This document shows positions 34,953 through 43,625 of a stretch of DNA of 64,000 nucleotides, one piece after another. This DNA comes from an uncultured Pedosphaera sp. (GTDB lineage Bacteria > Verrucomicrobiota > Verrucomicrobiia > Limisphaerales > Pedosphaeraceae), in contig CAIXFN010000099.1 of NCBI GenBank assembly GCA_903918755.1, positions 1 to 64,000 on the forward strand. The letters run 5' to 3'. The notes beneath the pieces are model-generated. The model worked only from the letters and a program-made list of their open reading frames with translations, had not been told where the DNA came from and did not search any database. Each line of letters begins with the position of its first letter. The first letter of the stretch is position 1. A program made the translations under genes and the position numbers.

Positions 34953-36377
34953 TCAAGAACGGGGGGCGGCGGTTTTGCCGCCGATGGCCTTCTGCCAGCG
35001 AGCGAGTTGGCGCGCCACCTCTTTGGTCCCGGGAGCGCCCGTGATATTGCGCTTGGCCATCGCCGCCGTCAGGTTGAACGTGGCCGGCGCGTCGTCGCCA
35101 AAGGCGGGATTCACCGCCCGCAATTCCGCGAGGGTGAGCTGGTTCAGGGGCCGACCCAATTCCTCCGCCCGGGCCACCACCGCGCCCACCGCATGATGGG
35201 CCTGCCGGAACGGCATCCCCTGGCGCACCAGGTAATCCGCCAGATCCGTGGCCAGCAACGCCGGATCACCGGCCGCGGCCTGACAGGCCGGGGCATTGAC
35301 GGTGGTATGCCGCAGCATGGCCGCCATCAGCCGCACGCACGCCCGCACCGTATCCGCGGTGTCGAATAAGCGCTCCTTGTCCTCCTGCAAATCGCGATTG
35401 TACGCCATGGGCAAACCTTTGAGCAGGGTCAGCAGGGCGATGAGGTTGCCATACACCCGGCCGGTTTTGCCGCGGGTCAGTTCCGCGATATCCGGGTTCT
35501 TCTTTTGGGGCATCAGCGAGGAGCCCGTGGTGTAGGCGTCGGCGATCCGGATAAAATTGAATTCCGTGCCCGCCCAGAGAATCAGATCCTCGGCCAGGCG
35601 CGACAAATGCATGGCGATCAAGGCGCCCGCGGCGCAGAATTCAATCGCAAAATCCCGGTCGCTGACGGCGTCCATGGAATTTTGGGTAAGGCAGGGCCGG
35701 CCCTTGGCATCCACGAATCCCAGTTGCACGGCCACGAAGGCGCGGTCGAGCGGCAGGGTGGTGCCGCCCAGCGCGCCACTGCCCAAGGGGCATATATTTA
35801 CCCGTTGGAAGCAATCCGTCAGGCGGCCATGATCCCGTTCCAGCATTTCCACATAGGCCAGCAGGTGGTGGGCGAAATAAACCGGTTGAGCCCGCTGCAG
35901 GTGGGTATAGCCGGGAATGATCACGGCGTGATTTTCCGCGCCGAGCCCCACCAAAGCCTGTTGGAGGCCCCGAAGCTCATCGCCCAGTTCCACGATTTCA
36001 TCGCGCAACCAAAGGCGCATGTCCAGCGCCACCTGGTCATTGCGGGAACGCGCCGTATGCAGCTTGGCCCCGGCGGGAACGCGGCGGGTCAATTCGGCTT
36101 CGACGTTCATGTGCACGTCTTCCAATTCCGGTTTCCACGCAAATTTGCCGGCGGCAATCTCCTCACCGATGGCCGTTAACCCCGTGGTGATGGCCTGGAG
36201 TTCGGCGCGCGTGAGGATGCCGATTTTCTGCAGCATCGCGGCGTGGGCCAGGGAACCGGCAATGTCATGCCGCCACAGCCGGTGGTCAAAGGAGATGGAC
36301 TCGGTGAACTGCGCCACGTCGGCGCCGGGTCCATTGGTAAAGCGACCGCTGCGGGAGACTGGAGAACTTTTCTTCAT
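34953..36377 (-). CDS. argH: Argininosuccinate lyase
   Basis: This 474-aa fumarase-superfamily enzyme splits argininosuccinate into arginine and fumarate, the last step of arginine synthesis. It shows RFTNGPGADVAQFTESI at the N-terminus, HTARSRNDQVALDMRLW, GYTHLQRAQPVYFAHHL and the family signature in GSSLMPQKKNPDIAEL. Length is normal. The start at 36377 (MKKSSPVSRSGRF) is chosen over 36422. No other arg gene is nearby. Confidence 0.96.
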   Translation of the reverse strand: MKKSSPVSRSGRFTNGPGADVAQFTESISFDHRLWRHDIAGSLAHAAMLQKIGILTRAELQAITTGLTAIGEEIAAGKFAWKPELEDVHMNVEAELTRRVPAGAKLHTARSRNDQVALDMRLWLRDEIVELGDELRGLQQALVGLGAENHAVIIPGYTHLQRAQPVYFAHHLLAYVEMLERDHGRLTDCFQRVNICPLGSGALGGTTLPLDRAFVAVQLGFVDAKGRPCLTQNSMDAVSDRDFAIEFCAAGALIAMHLSRLAEDLILWAGTEFNFIRIADAYTTGSSLMPQKKNPDIAELTRGKTGRVYGNLIALLTLLKGLPMAYNRDLQEDKERLFDTADTVRACVRLMAAMLRHTTVNAPACQAAAGDPALLATDLADYLVRQGMPFRQAHHAVGAVVARAEELGRPLNQLTLAELRAVNPAFGDDAPATFNLTAAMAKRNITGAPGTKEVARQLARWQKAIGGKTAAPRS

Positions 36378-36489
36378 GCAATTTTGGGGGTTGAATATGG
36401 GGGCGGATGGCCCGCATGTCACGTTTCTTCCCGATCGGTAAGGCCCGGCGGGCCGACGACCCGCCGCGCCGCGCGGCGATCCCTGGGGC

Positions 36490-36966
36490 CTAAATCCCGC
36501 GTTTCTTCTTGCAGGCGCCCAGCTTCTTCAATTCTTCGCAGGAACCGGTGATTTGCAACCGCTGGGTCTGGAGGGAAAAACCCAGCCGCCGCGTGATCTC
36601 ACTCTCCAACTGCTCGATCTTGTCACTTTCAAACTCCACGATCTTTTCGCAATCATTGCAAATGATGTGATTGTGATTCGGATGCTCGGCGTAATTGGGA
36701 TCGTAGAATTTGTAGTCCTTGCCAAAATCCATCTCCCGGACGAGCCCGCTTTCGGTGAGCAGCGGGAGGGTGCGATAGACGGTGGCCCGGGAAACCGAGC
36801 GGTCCCGCGCCCGGGACCAGGCCAGCAATTGCTCGGCCGTAAAATGCTGGTTGGTGCTGAAGACCGTGTCGACAATGGCCTGGCGTTGCGCGGTGACGCG
36901 CAGATGCTTCCGCGCCAGGAAGGTCATGAACTTTTCTCTGGCGCCATTTTTGACAGCCCCGGACAT
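36490..36966 (-). CDS. Fur family metal-dependent regulator
   Basis: This 158-aa Fur/PerR/Zur-type repressor has an N-terminal winged helix (RVTAQRQAIVDTVF, SRATVYRTLPLLTESGLV) and a metal-binding dimer domain with EHPNHNHIICNDCEKIVEFE. The first CxxC is present, but the usual second CxxC near the C-terminus is replaced by cysteines nine apart (SCEELKKLGACKKK), so a structural Zn site may be altered. ATG at 36966 lies only six bases past a consensus -10, so the message would be leaderless; ATG at 36927 (MTFLARKHLRVTAQR) is an alternative. It diverges from a GreA/B-like gene and a metal-efflux ATPase. Confidence 0.9.
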   Translation of the reverse strand: MSGAVKNGAREKFMTFLARKHLRVTAQRQAIVDTVFSTNQHFTAEQLLAWSRARDRSVSRATVYRTLPLLTESGLVREMDFGKDYKFYDPNYAEHPNHNHIICNDCEKIVEFESDKIEQLESEITRRLGFSLQTQRLQITGSCEELKKLGACKKKRGI

Positions 36967-36972
36967 TTGGCC

Positions 36973-37001
36973 ACTATAATTCAGCCGGGCGATCAGTTCA
37001 A
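36973..37001 (-). promoter_or_regulatory. Sigma-70-type promoter of the fur gene
   Basis: Minus strand: TTGAAC (36996-37001), a 17-bp spacer and TATAGT (36973-36978), close to the housekeeping consensus. The expected transcription start falls at or next to the ATG at 36966. Confidence 0.7.
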
Positions 37002-37056
37002 AGTGGAATATTGCATTTCCCCCCGCCCGGCGAAGCGTCTAGGCTGGTGGCGGTTC

Positions 37057-37554
37057 ATGAAAGCATTGCGCCCCATCAAAAAGAGTTTACTGCTCCGGCA
37101 AATCGTTGCCGGGCTGACCGCGCGGCTGGACTTGCTGGAAAAGGCGGCCCAGGCCTCCCATGCCGAGGCCACGCACGAAAGCAGCAAACCGGAGAACAAA
37201 TACGACACCCGCGGGTTGGAAGCGGCCTACCTGGCCGGCGGTCAGGCCCGGCAGGCCCGCGAGTTGCTGGAGGCGGTCAAAGTCTATTCCGCGCTGGGGG
37301 CGCGCAATTTTGGTCCGGACGACCCGATCGAGCTGGCCGCGGTGGTGACCTTGCTCTCAGACGGGACAGAATCCACCTACTTCCTGGGCCCCCGGAACGG
37401 CGGGTTGGAAATCCAGCATCAGGGGCGGGAGATCATGGTCATTACGCCGGCGTCCCCGCTGGGGCAAAACCTGATGGGTCGCAAAGTGGGGCATGCTTGG
37501 ACCGTAAAGACCGGCCCCCAAGTCGTGCGCTTTGAAATTACCGGCGTGGCATAG
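37057..37554 (+). CDS. GreA/GreB-like protein
   Basis: This 165-aa protein contains a C-terminal FKBP-like GreA/B domain: PDDPIELAAVVTLLSDG, and the family-ending block TPASPLGQNLMGRKVGHAW. The N-terminal third (RQIVAGLTARLDLLEKAAQA and ENKYDTRGLEAAYLAGG) could form the coiled coil that enters the RNA polymerase channel, though it is less regular than in true GreA. It may rescue stalled polymerase or, like Rnk-type relatives, only bind polymerase. The start at 37057 follows a region with no family character. It is divergent from fur and upstream of the metal ATPase. Confidence 0.75.
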   Translation: MKALRPIKKSLLLRQIVAGLTARLDLLEKAAQASHAEATHESSKPENKYDTRGLEAAYLAGGQARQARELLEAVKVYSALGARNFGPDDPIELAAVVTLLSDGTESTYFLGPRNGGLEIQHQGREIMVITPASPLGQNLMGRKVGHAWTVKTGPQVVRFEITGVA

Positions 37555-37805
37555 GCTCGTCCGGCGCCGGAGAATTGCAAATTGACACCCGGCGGCATCG
37601 GGAGGACAATTTCTGCATTGCCTGCGCGGCACTCCCGGTTGCGTCGGCGGTTGATGCGCGAACTTTATTATTCCTGGTGCCGGAAGCGGCCGGGTACTTC
37701 CCGGCGGAGTGCCGCCGCCGGTGCCCCCGTCCCGGCCCGGCGACTGGTCGGGCCGCCGGCCATGGAGCCGACCTGCTTAATCCTGCCAACGGAAAGGCTT
37801 CGCCG

Positions 37806-40148
37806 GTGAATCCTCCCCTTCCAAATAGCGGGAATCCTGCGGACGGCAGCGAAGCCGCCGAAGGCCGGTGCGTGACTCGATCGGTGGCGGATGTGCTGGC
37901 CCGGGAGCCTGCCTTGGAGGCGGTCACCGTGGACCGGGGACGCCAGCTTATTTCCCTGGCCACCCTGGGTCAGGCGGATGTGCCCCGCCTGAAGGAAAAG
38001 GTGGCCACCAGCATTCAGCTAGCCCAAAATCTTGGCGGCAAGCATCCCTGCGCGTTGCTTTCCGGCACTGGCGATTGTGGGAACTGTGAAAATCCCCTGA
38101 CGCCGCAGGAGCGTCTGCGGGTCCTGATCCGGCAGGAGGGGCAGGCCACCACCATCGCGCGCGTGACGTGCCCGACCGCACCGCGCTTCTGGCGCTGGCT
38201 GGACATACCCTGGCCCCGGGTGGTGCAGCGAGACGTGGAGTTTTTGGAGCACGCCGACCATGCGGATGAATGGAAATGGCAGTTGGTCGCCGCCGGCCTT
38301 TGCGGGGTCTTGGGACTGGCGGGTTTCCTCCTGCCGGCCGGGACGGGGGCGACCGCGTGCTTTGTGCTCGCCTATCTGGCCGGCGGGTGGTTCGCCACGG
38401 AGGAGGTCTGGGAGCGCTGGCAGCAGCGGGCCATCGACGTGCATTTTCTCATGTTGGCGGTGGCCGTCGGCAGCGCGTCGATCGGCGCCTGGGTGGAAGG
38501 CACCACGCTCCTCTTCCTTTTCTCCCTTTCCGGGGCCTTGGAACATTTTGCCCTGGGGCGCACCCAGCGGGAAATCCGCTCCCTGTTCAAGGAAGCTCCC
38601 AAAGTTGCCACCGTGCTGGAGGATGCGGGAACCGAAAGGGAAGTGGCCGTGGAACTGCTGCGGCCGGGGATGCGCCTGTTGATCAAACCGGGGGCGCAGT
38701 TTCCGGTGGACGGGGAAGTTGCCAGGGGGAAGACGTCCGCGGATGAGTCCAACCTGACGGGGGAGGCCCAGCCCGTGGATAAGCAGGTGGGGGATTCGGT
38801 GATGGCGGGCACCCTCAATCTCTGGGGCGCAGTGGAGGTGGCCGTTTTGCGCCCGGCGGGCGAGAGCGCGCTGCACAAGATCATCCAACTCATCCGCGAA
38901 GCCCAGCAGCAAAAGGCGCCTTCCCAATTGTTTACGGACAAGTTTGGCACCGTGTACACCTACAGCGTGCTGGGTCTTTCGCTCGGAATGTTTTTTGTGT
39001 GGTGGCTGGGAGTGGGGCTGTCGCCTTTCACCAGCCTTCCCGGGGGCAAACCCAGCGCCTTTTACCACACCATGACCCTGCTGGTGGTGGCCTCACCATG
39101 TGCCCTCGTTTTGTCCATCCCTTCCGCGGTGCTGGCCGCCATCGCCTGGGGAGCCCGGCATGGCATCCTCTTCCGGGGCGGGGCGGCGGTGGAAAAATTG
39201 GCTGGCGTCACGCTGGTGGCGCTGGACAAAACCGGCACCCTGACGACCGGAGAACTACGCGTTGAAAAGGTGGAAAGTTTCCCGGCCGGCCGGGAGGAGG
39301 AAGTGGCCACAGTTGCCTATTCGCTGGAGCGGCTTTCCAATCATCCCCTGGCGCGGGCGATCACGCGGTACGGCAAGCACGAGGGACTTAGAGTCCAGGA
39401 ATTTGGGCATTTCGAATCGGTCACGGGCCTGGGCCTGGAGGCGCATTCCGGCCCCAGTATCTACCGATTGGGCCGTAGAGAATGGCTGGAACAGGGGGAG
39501 GCGGCCCAATTGATGCGGGGGGTCCCGCCCACGGAGGCGGGCTTTTCGGAAGTCTGGCTCACGGCGGGAGAACTGGTCGGGCGCGTGGTTTTGCGCGATG
39601 ACGTGCGTCCGGAGGCGCGCGGCCTGCTGACGGCCTTGCGGCAGGCCGGACTGCGGACGGTGGTTTTAACGGGCGATCGCCGGGCTACGGCGGATCACCT
39701 ACAACAGGAATTGGGCCTGGAGGATGTGCGCGCGGAATTGAAACCGGAACAGAAGGTCGCGGAAATTCGGGCCCTGACCCAGGGTGGTGCGCGCGTGGCG
39801 ATGGTGGGCGACGGAGTGAACGACGCGCCGAGCCTGGCGGCGGCTTATGTGGGGGTGGCGATGGGCGCCCGCGGCGCGGATGCCGCCTTGGAGCAGGCCG
39901 AAGTTGTGCTGATGCATGATCGGCTGGAAAACTTCCTGGCGGCGCACCAGTTGAGCCGGCGGGCCCGATCTGTCATCCGGCAGAATCTGGTCATTTCCCT
40001 GGGGACGGTGGTTGTGCTGGTGGGATTTGCCCTGTTGGGCCGGATCCCCCTGACGCTCGGGGTGGTGGGCCATGAAGGCAGCACCGTGATCGTGGTGATG
40101 AACAGCTTGCGACTGCTCTTCGGGGGCGGGGGCCGGAAGCCCGTCTAG
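37806..40148 (+). CDS. P1B-4-type heavy-metal-exporting ATPase
   Basis: This 780-aa metal-transporting P-type ATPase has the phosphorylation site Asp474 in DKTGT, the ATP-hinge block MVGDGVNDAP (Gly668), a TGE-type actuator in ESNLTGEAQPVDKQ, and the transport-site motif Ser430-Pro-Cys in VVASPCALVLSIPSA. SPC, together with HEGST (His756) in the last membrane segment, marks subgroup P1B-4, whose members export Co, Fe(II) or related ions. The N-terminus lacks a normal GMTCxxC domain but has a cysteine cluster at 82, 91 and 94 (DCGNC). GTG at 37806 with GGAAAGG upstream is the likely start; the open frame back to 37575 looks non-coding. A Fur-family gene lies nearby, so iron or cobalt control is plausible. 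Confidence 0.9.
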   Translation: MNPPLPNSGNPADGSEAAEGRCVTRSVADVLAREPALEAVTVDRGRQLISLATLGQADVPRLKEKVATSIQLAQNLGGKHPCALLSGTGDCGNCENPLTPQERLRVLIRQEGQATTIARVTCPTAPRFWRWLDIPWPRVVQRDVEFLEHADHADEWKWQLVAAGLCGVLGLAGFLLPAGTGATACFVLAYLAGGWFATEEVWERWQQRAIDVHFLMLAVAVGSASIGAWVEGTTLLFLFSLSGALEHFALGRTQREIRSLFKEAPKVATVLEDAGTEREVAVELLRPGMRLLIKPGAQFPVDGEVARGKTSADESNLTGEAQPVDKQVGDSVMAGTLNLWGAVEVAVLRPAGESALHKIIQLIREAQQQKAPSQLFTDKFGTVYTYSVLGLSLGMFFVWWLGVGLSPFTSLPGGKPSAFYHTMTLLVVASPCALVLSIPSAVLAAIAWGARHGILFRGGAAVEKLAGVTLVALDKTGTLTTGELRVEKVESFPAGREEEVATVAYSLERLSNHPLARAITRYGKHEGLRVQEFGHFESVTGLGLEAHSGPSIYRLGRREWLEQGEAAQLMRGVPPTEAGFSEVWLTAGELVGRVVLRDDVRPEARGLLTALRQAGLRTVVLTGDRRATADHLQQELGLEDVRAELKPEQKVAEIRALTQGGARVAMVGDGVNDAPSLAAAYVGVAMGARGADAALEQAEVVLMHDRLENFLAAHQLSRRARSVIRQNLVISLGTVVVLVGFALLGRIPLTLGVVGHEGSTVIVVMNSLRLLFGGGGRKPV

Positions 40149-40483
40149 CGCCAGGCGAACTCGCTCAAGTCCAGAAACCAGTCCCGGTTGTCCGTGACGC
40201 GGACGGATTTTTTCTCCTGCTTGTAAACAATCTCCTCCAGGTTTACTTCCGCCGGGATGAGATTCACCAGCACGTCACCCGAGGCCAGCGCGATGATGCG
40301 CGTCCGTTTCTCCGGGCGGCGAAAGAACAGAAACTTGGTGGGATCCACCGTGAAGACATGGCCGGTCGCCCGCGCCAGGCCGTTTTCATAGGCATCCACC
40401 AGGCCGATGAAATGACGGTGGGGATCCTTGTCCAGGTGCCGCCGGTGGATGACGTGGATCTTTTCGCCCTGCTGCAAAATCAT
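40145..40483 (-). CDS. Conserved-looking small hypothetical protein
   Basis: This 112-aa cytosolic protein is of unknown family, rich in beta-type patterns (MILQQGEKIHVIHRRHLD, RHFIGLVDAYENGLARATGH, VLVNLIPAEVNLEEIVYK). Its small, beta-rich, Sm-like appearance might suggest RNA or ligand binding, but this is only an impression. It is convergent with the metal ATPase, and the two stop codons share the bases CTAG at 40145-40148. That leaves no room for an intergenic terminator. Confidence 0.65.
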   Translation of the reverse strand: MILQQGEKIHVIHRRHLDKDPHRHFIGLVDAYENGLARATGHVFTVDPTKFLFFRRPEKRTRIIALASGDVLVNLIPAEVNLEEIVYKQEKKSVRVTDNRDWFLDLSEFAWR

Positions 40484-40548
40484 TGGTTGAGCTTACCCTG
40501 AAGGACTGGAAGCGCCAGCTTTAGTTGCCGGAAAACGCGCCGGAACAC

Positions 40549-41007
40549 CTACCACTGCCGCCGCAACCGCCCCAGCCGCCACAGCAGAAACAGGCCCAAC
40601 ACCGCGCCGGAACTGTCGATGAAGACATCCCGCAGGCAGCCCTCCCGGGTGGGCACAAACGTCTGGTGGAGTTCATCGGTCGCGGCATACAGCACCGCGA
40701 GCCACAGGGATTCGGAGGCCGTGGCCCAACTCCAGCCAACCGGAACCGGCGAACCGGTCAGGCGGCGCGCCCGCCAGATCAGCAGGCAGAGTAAGCCGTA
40801 TTCGCTGACATGGGCACCCTTGCGGACGCCTAGGACCACCTGGTCGATGGCCGCCGGGCTCATCCCGGGGAAAAGAAAATGCAGGATCGGCCCAATCAGG
40901 CGGGACGAATGGCTGGACGAACCCAGATCGGTCGAGGCACCAAAGATCAGCGTCATCAGGACCAAAACGGGCAACCAGGCCCAGAGCAACCGGCGAAAAT
41001 TATGCAC
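40549..41007 (-). CDS. VanZ-like family membrane protein
   Basis: This 152-aa integral membrane protein has about four hydrophobic segments. It carries the VanZ-like pattern: an N-terminal LPVLVLMTLIFGASTDLG, VRKGAHVSEYGLLCLLIWRA and ATDELHQTFVPTREGCLRDVFIDSSGAVLG. The last block, with the paired acidic residues and DxxxDSxG, is the family hallmark. VanZ confers low-level teicoplanin resistance in enterococci, but most family members have unknown roles in the envelope. It stands alone here. Confidence 0.88.
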   Translation of the reverse strand: MHNFRRLLWAWLPVLVLMTLIFGASTDLGSSSHSSRLIGPILHFLFPGMSPAAIDQVVLGVRKGAHVSEYGLLCLLIWRARRLTGSPVPVGWSWATASESLWLAVLYAATDELHQTFVPTREGCLRDVFIDSSGAVLGLFLLWRLGRLRRQW

Positions 41008-41098
41008 AACTCATGAAACCAACCTTTGACGGAGGAGGGCAATTTAATTCATTTCAAATTGCCATGGGCGTGATTTTCTGGCAGTAGAACGGACTCTT

Positions 41099-42721
41099 AT
41101 GCGCGCAAAAATGGTAACGTGGCTGGTGGGGGGATGGCTGGGGCTCACGACGCTGGCGGGGGTCGCCGGGGCGGAAGGATCGCCACCCGGGCTCGCCGCG
41201 CGCTGGCATTTTGGCGGGTTGGACCGCCTGCCGGCATTGGGCACCAATGCCAGCCGTTTGAGCGAATTGGTGGCCCTGCCGGTGACCCGGGATTTGGAGC
41301 AACAGATCGTGACCAACCTGGCCATGGCCCCCTTCCGGTTCCTCCGGCATAAGGTGGGACCGCAGGCGATCGATCATCCGGAATTACTCGGCCCGCTGGT
41401 GACCGACCTGTTGCATGGGGAGTCGTACCTGGAACTTTGGGGGCCGACGAATGCCGTGCCCGGTTTGCTTTTGGCGGTAAGAGTGAAACCCAATCAGGCG
41501 GCCCTTTGGTCCACCAACCTGGCCAGTGTGATCAGCGGCTGGACCGGTATCCCGGTGGTTCCGGTCCGGCTCGCCGGCGCTTCCGGTTGGGAGTTGAAAA
41601 AGCACCACAACCCGAATGTCATCCGGCTCCTCCGGGCGGGTGATTGGGTGGTTTTTGGCTGGGGCCAGGATGCGGTTACCGGCGAGACCGCGATGTTGCA
41701 ACGAATCCAATCCCAAGGTGGGCCTGGCCGCCTGGAGGCAGACCAGTTGTTCGAGGGTTGGGTGGCGGGGAAACTGCTCAGCACCCGGGCCGTTCCCTGG
41801 CTGCCCGTGAAGCTCCCCACGGCCGCCCCTTCCGTGCAATTGACCATGGGAATCAAGGCCGATTATGTGCGGACCAAAGCTGTTTTGCAGTTTGAGGAAC
41901 CTCTGCAGATTTCGCTGCCGCCGTGGAAGCCCGCCACGAATTCCATGGACGCTCCGTTGGTCGCGTTTACCGCGGTGCGCGGCATCTCTCCCCTGCTGCG
42001 GCGGCTGCCGGTTTTTGCGGCTGCATCCGGCGACACGGTTCCCGAGCAACTCTCCGCCTGGGCGGCGTTCGGTGCGGTGTTCAACACCTCGTTTGCCTTT
42101 CCCAGTCGGAATCCCACCAACTCGGTCAAACAGATCGGTGACCAATTGGTGGGTCAGGTCAATATGCGCATGACCAATGGCCGGATGGGCCAGTTCCGTT
42201 GGAATGCCAACCAAACGGTGGTGGAATGGGCCAGCCTGCCGCCGATGATCGGACCCTTCCTGCGGGCCGAGGCGAAGACCAATGGTGACTTTGTGCTGGG
42301 CGGAATGTTTGCCCTGCCCACGCGGCGCCAGGCGCCGCCGCCGGAGCTGCTGGAGCAGCTGGCCGCGGATCCCAAACTCGTCTATTACGATTGGGAAATT
42401 ACCGGCGAACGGATCAAGTTTTGGCGCAACTGTTTCATCCTTTATAGCATTGTTGGCTTGGGCAACCCCGTGCCCGAGCGGGCCTTCCATAAGTTCCTGG
42501 GCACCATTGCCCCCAAACTGGATAACACCGTAACGGAAGTGGCGATGAGCGGTCCGGCGCAACTGACGTTGACCCGGAAATCCCCGCTCGGCTTCTCCGC
42601 TCCGGAATTGCTGTTTTTCGCCCGGTGGTTGGATTCGACCGGCTTTCCGTTGGCGTTCGCTCCGCCACCCCCGCCTCCCCTGGCCTCGCCCACCCCCAAA
42701 AGTCCGGCTGGCCATCCTTAA
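41099..42721 (+). CDS. Exported hypothetical protein upstream of pdxJ
   Basis: This 540-aa protein has a signal peptide ([20 protein letters not shown]) and no membrane segments beyond it. The body repeats a weak pattern of Trp/Leu-rich strands and ends in a proline tail ([16 protein letters not shown]). I do not recognise the family; similar long periplasmic proteins of unknown role occur in Verrucomicrobia. Its stop lies 11 bp before pdxJ, so the two are probably co-transcribed, although no functional link is obvious. Confidence 0.7.
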   Translation: MRAKMVTWLVGGWLGLTTLAGVAGAEGSPPGLAARWHFGGLDRLPALGTNASRLSELVALPVTRDLEQQIVTNLAMAPFRFLRHKVGPQAIDHPELLGPLVTDLLHGESYLELWGPTNAVPGLLLAVRVKPNQAALWSTNLASVISGWTGIPVVPVRLAGASGWELKKHHNPNVIRLLRAGDWVVFGWGQDAVTGETAMLQRIQSQGGPGRLEADQLFEGWVAGKLLSTRAVPWLPVKLPTAAPSVQLTMGIKADYVRTKAVLQFEEPLQISLPPWKPATNSMDAPLVAFTAVRGISPLLRRLPVFAAASGDTVPEQLSAWAAFGAVFNTSFAFPSRNPTNSVKQIGDQLVGQVNMRMTNGRMGQFRWNANQTVVEWASLPPMIGPFLRAEAKTNGDFVLGGMFALPTRRQAPPPELLEQLAADPKLVYYDWEITGERIKFWRNCFILYSIVGLGNPVPERAFHKFLGTIAPKLDNTVTEVAMSGPAQLTLTRKSPLGFSAPELLFFARWLDSTGFPLAFAPPPPPPLASPTPKSPAGHP

Positions 42722-42732
42722 TAGGGGCAAAT

Positions 42733-43473
42733 ATGCTGAAACTGGGAGTCAATATTGATCACGTCGCGACCTTGCGGGAAGCGCGTTACCGCGGCGTTGC
42801 GGGGGGGGAACCGGATCCCGTGGCGGCGGCGCTGCTGTGTGAGGCCGCCGGCGCCCAAGGCATCACCGCCCACTTGCGGGAAGATCGCCGGCATATTCAG
42901 GACCGGGATGTGCGCGAACTGCGAAAATCCATCCGCACCCGGCTCAATCTGGAGATGGCCCTTGCTCCGGAAATCGTCGCCCTGGCGTTGGAAATAAGAC
43001 CCGCCATTGTTTGCCTCGTTCCCGAGCGGCGCCTGGAGGTCACCACCGAGGGGGGATTGGAAGTCGCCGGCAATCTGGCGACGGTGACCGAAACGCGCCA
43101 AAAGATGAACGACGCGGGAATTGACGTGAGCCTGTTTATCACGCCGGACCCGGTTCAAATTACTGCGGCGGCCCGGTCCGGGGCGCAATTCATTGAATTG
43201 CACACCGGAGCCTACGCCGAGCATTTTGACCAGAAGGACGCGCGCAACCGCGAATTAAACCGCCTGGTCGAAGGCGCCAAACAGGCGCACGACTTGGGCT
43301 TGCGGGTGAATGCGGGCCACGGGCTGAATTATGTGAATTTGCCGGTCCTGCATGTAGTTCCCCACCTGGAAGAATTGAACATCGGCCACAGCCTGATCAG
43401 CCGGTCCATGGTGACCGGACTCGGCACCGCGGTGCGCGAGATGCTGGCGTTGCTGGCCGGCTACCCGGGTTGA
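42733..43473 (+). CDS. pdxJ: Pyridoxine 5'-phosphate synthase
   Basis: This 246-aa TIM-barrel enzyme condenses 1-deoxyxylulose 5-phosphate with 3-amino-2-oxopropyl phosphate to form pyridoxine 5'-phosphate (DXP-dependent vitamin B6 route). It starts [19 protein letters not shown], the conserved PdxJ N-terminus, and contains [40 protein letters not shown] and [17 protein letters not shown]. The start at 42733 is preferred over 42625, which would overlap the upstream gene. The last 134 codons are present again at 55831-56235 with about 91% protein identity by eye. Confidence 0.96.
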   Translation: MLKLGVNIDHVATLREARYRGVAGGEPDPVAAALLCEAAGAQGITAHLREDRRHIQDRDVRELRKSIRTRLNLEMALAPEIVALALEIRPAIVCLVPERRLEVTTEGGLEVAGNLATVTETRQKMNDAGIDVSLFITPDPVQITAAARSGAQFIELHTGAYAEHFDQKDARNRELNRLVEGAKQAHDLGLRVNAGHGLNYVNLPVLHVVPHLEELNIGHSLISRSMVTGLGTAVREMLALLAGYPG

Positions 43474-43595
43474 TTGGCCGGGTGGTGCGGTTCGATTCTG
43501 ACCATGGCCTCACGTAAGTAATTCATAATCAACGACTGGCGTTGAATGGCAAGGGCTGAAAGCCGATCCTCGCCCCAGGCGGAGAAAAGCCCGAA

Positions 43596-43625
43596 ACGAG
43601 GGTTCGATTCCCTTCACCCGCTCCA
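43596..43625 (+). other. 3' fragment of a tRNA-Gly gene (candidate att site)
   Basis: These 30 bases (ACGAGGGTTCGATTCCCTTC followed by ACCCGCTCCA) fit the T-arm, 3' acceptor strand, discriminator T and encoded CCA of a bacterial tRNA-Gly with acceptor GCGGGTG. The 5' partner strand and the D and anticodon arms are not present upstream, so it is only a 3' piece. Such pieces are the usual leftovers of integrase-driven insertion at a tRNA gene. The fragment ends exactly where the AraC gene's stop codon begins, at the left edge of the accessory block. Confidence 0.7.

Noticed and set aside
37575-37805. 77-codon N-terminal extension of the metal ATPase
   Set aside because: The stretch does not resemble a metal-binding domain or signal, and a GTG at 37806 with a good ribosome-binding site fits better.
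43474-43625. Complete tRNA-Gly gene
   Set aside because: Only the T-arm and 3' acceptor strand are present; no GCGGGTG 5' strand, D-arm or anticodon arm is found upstream.
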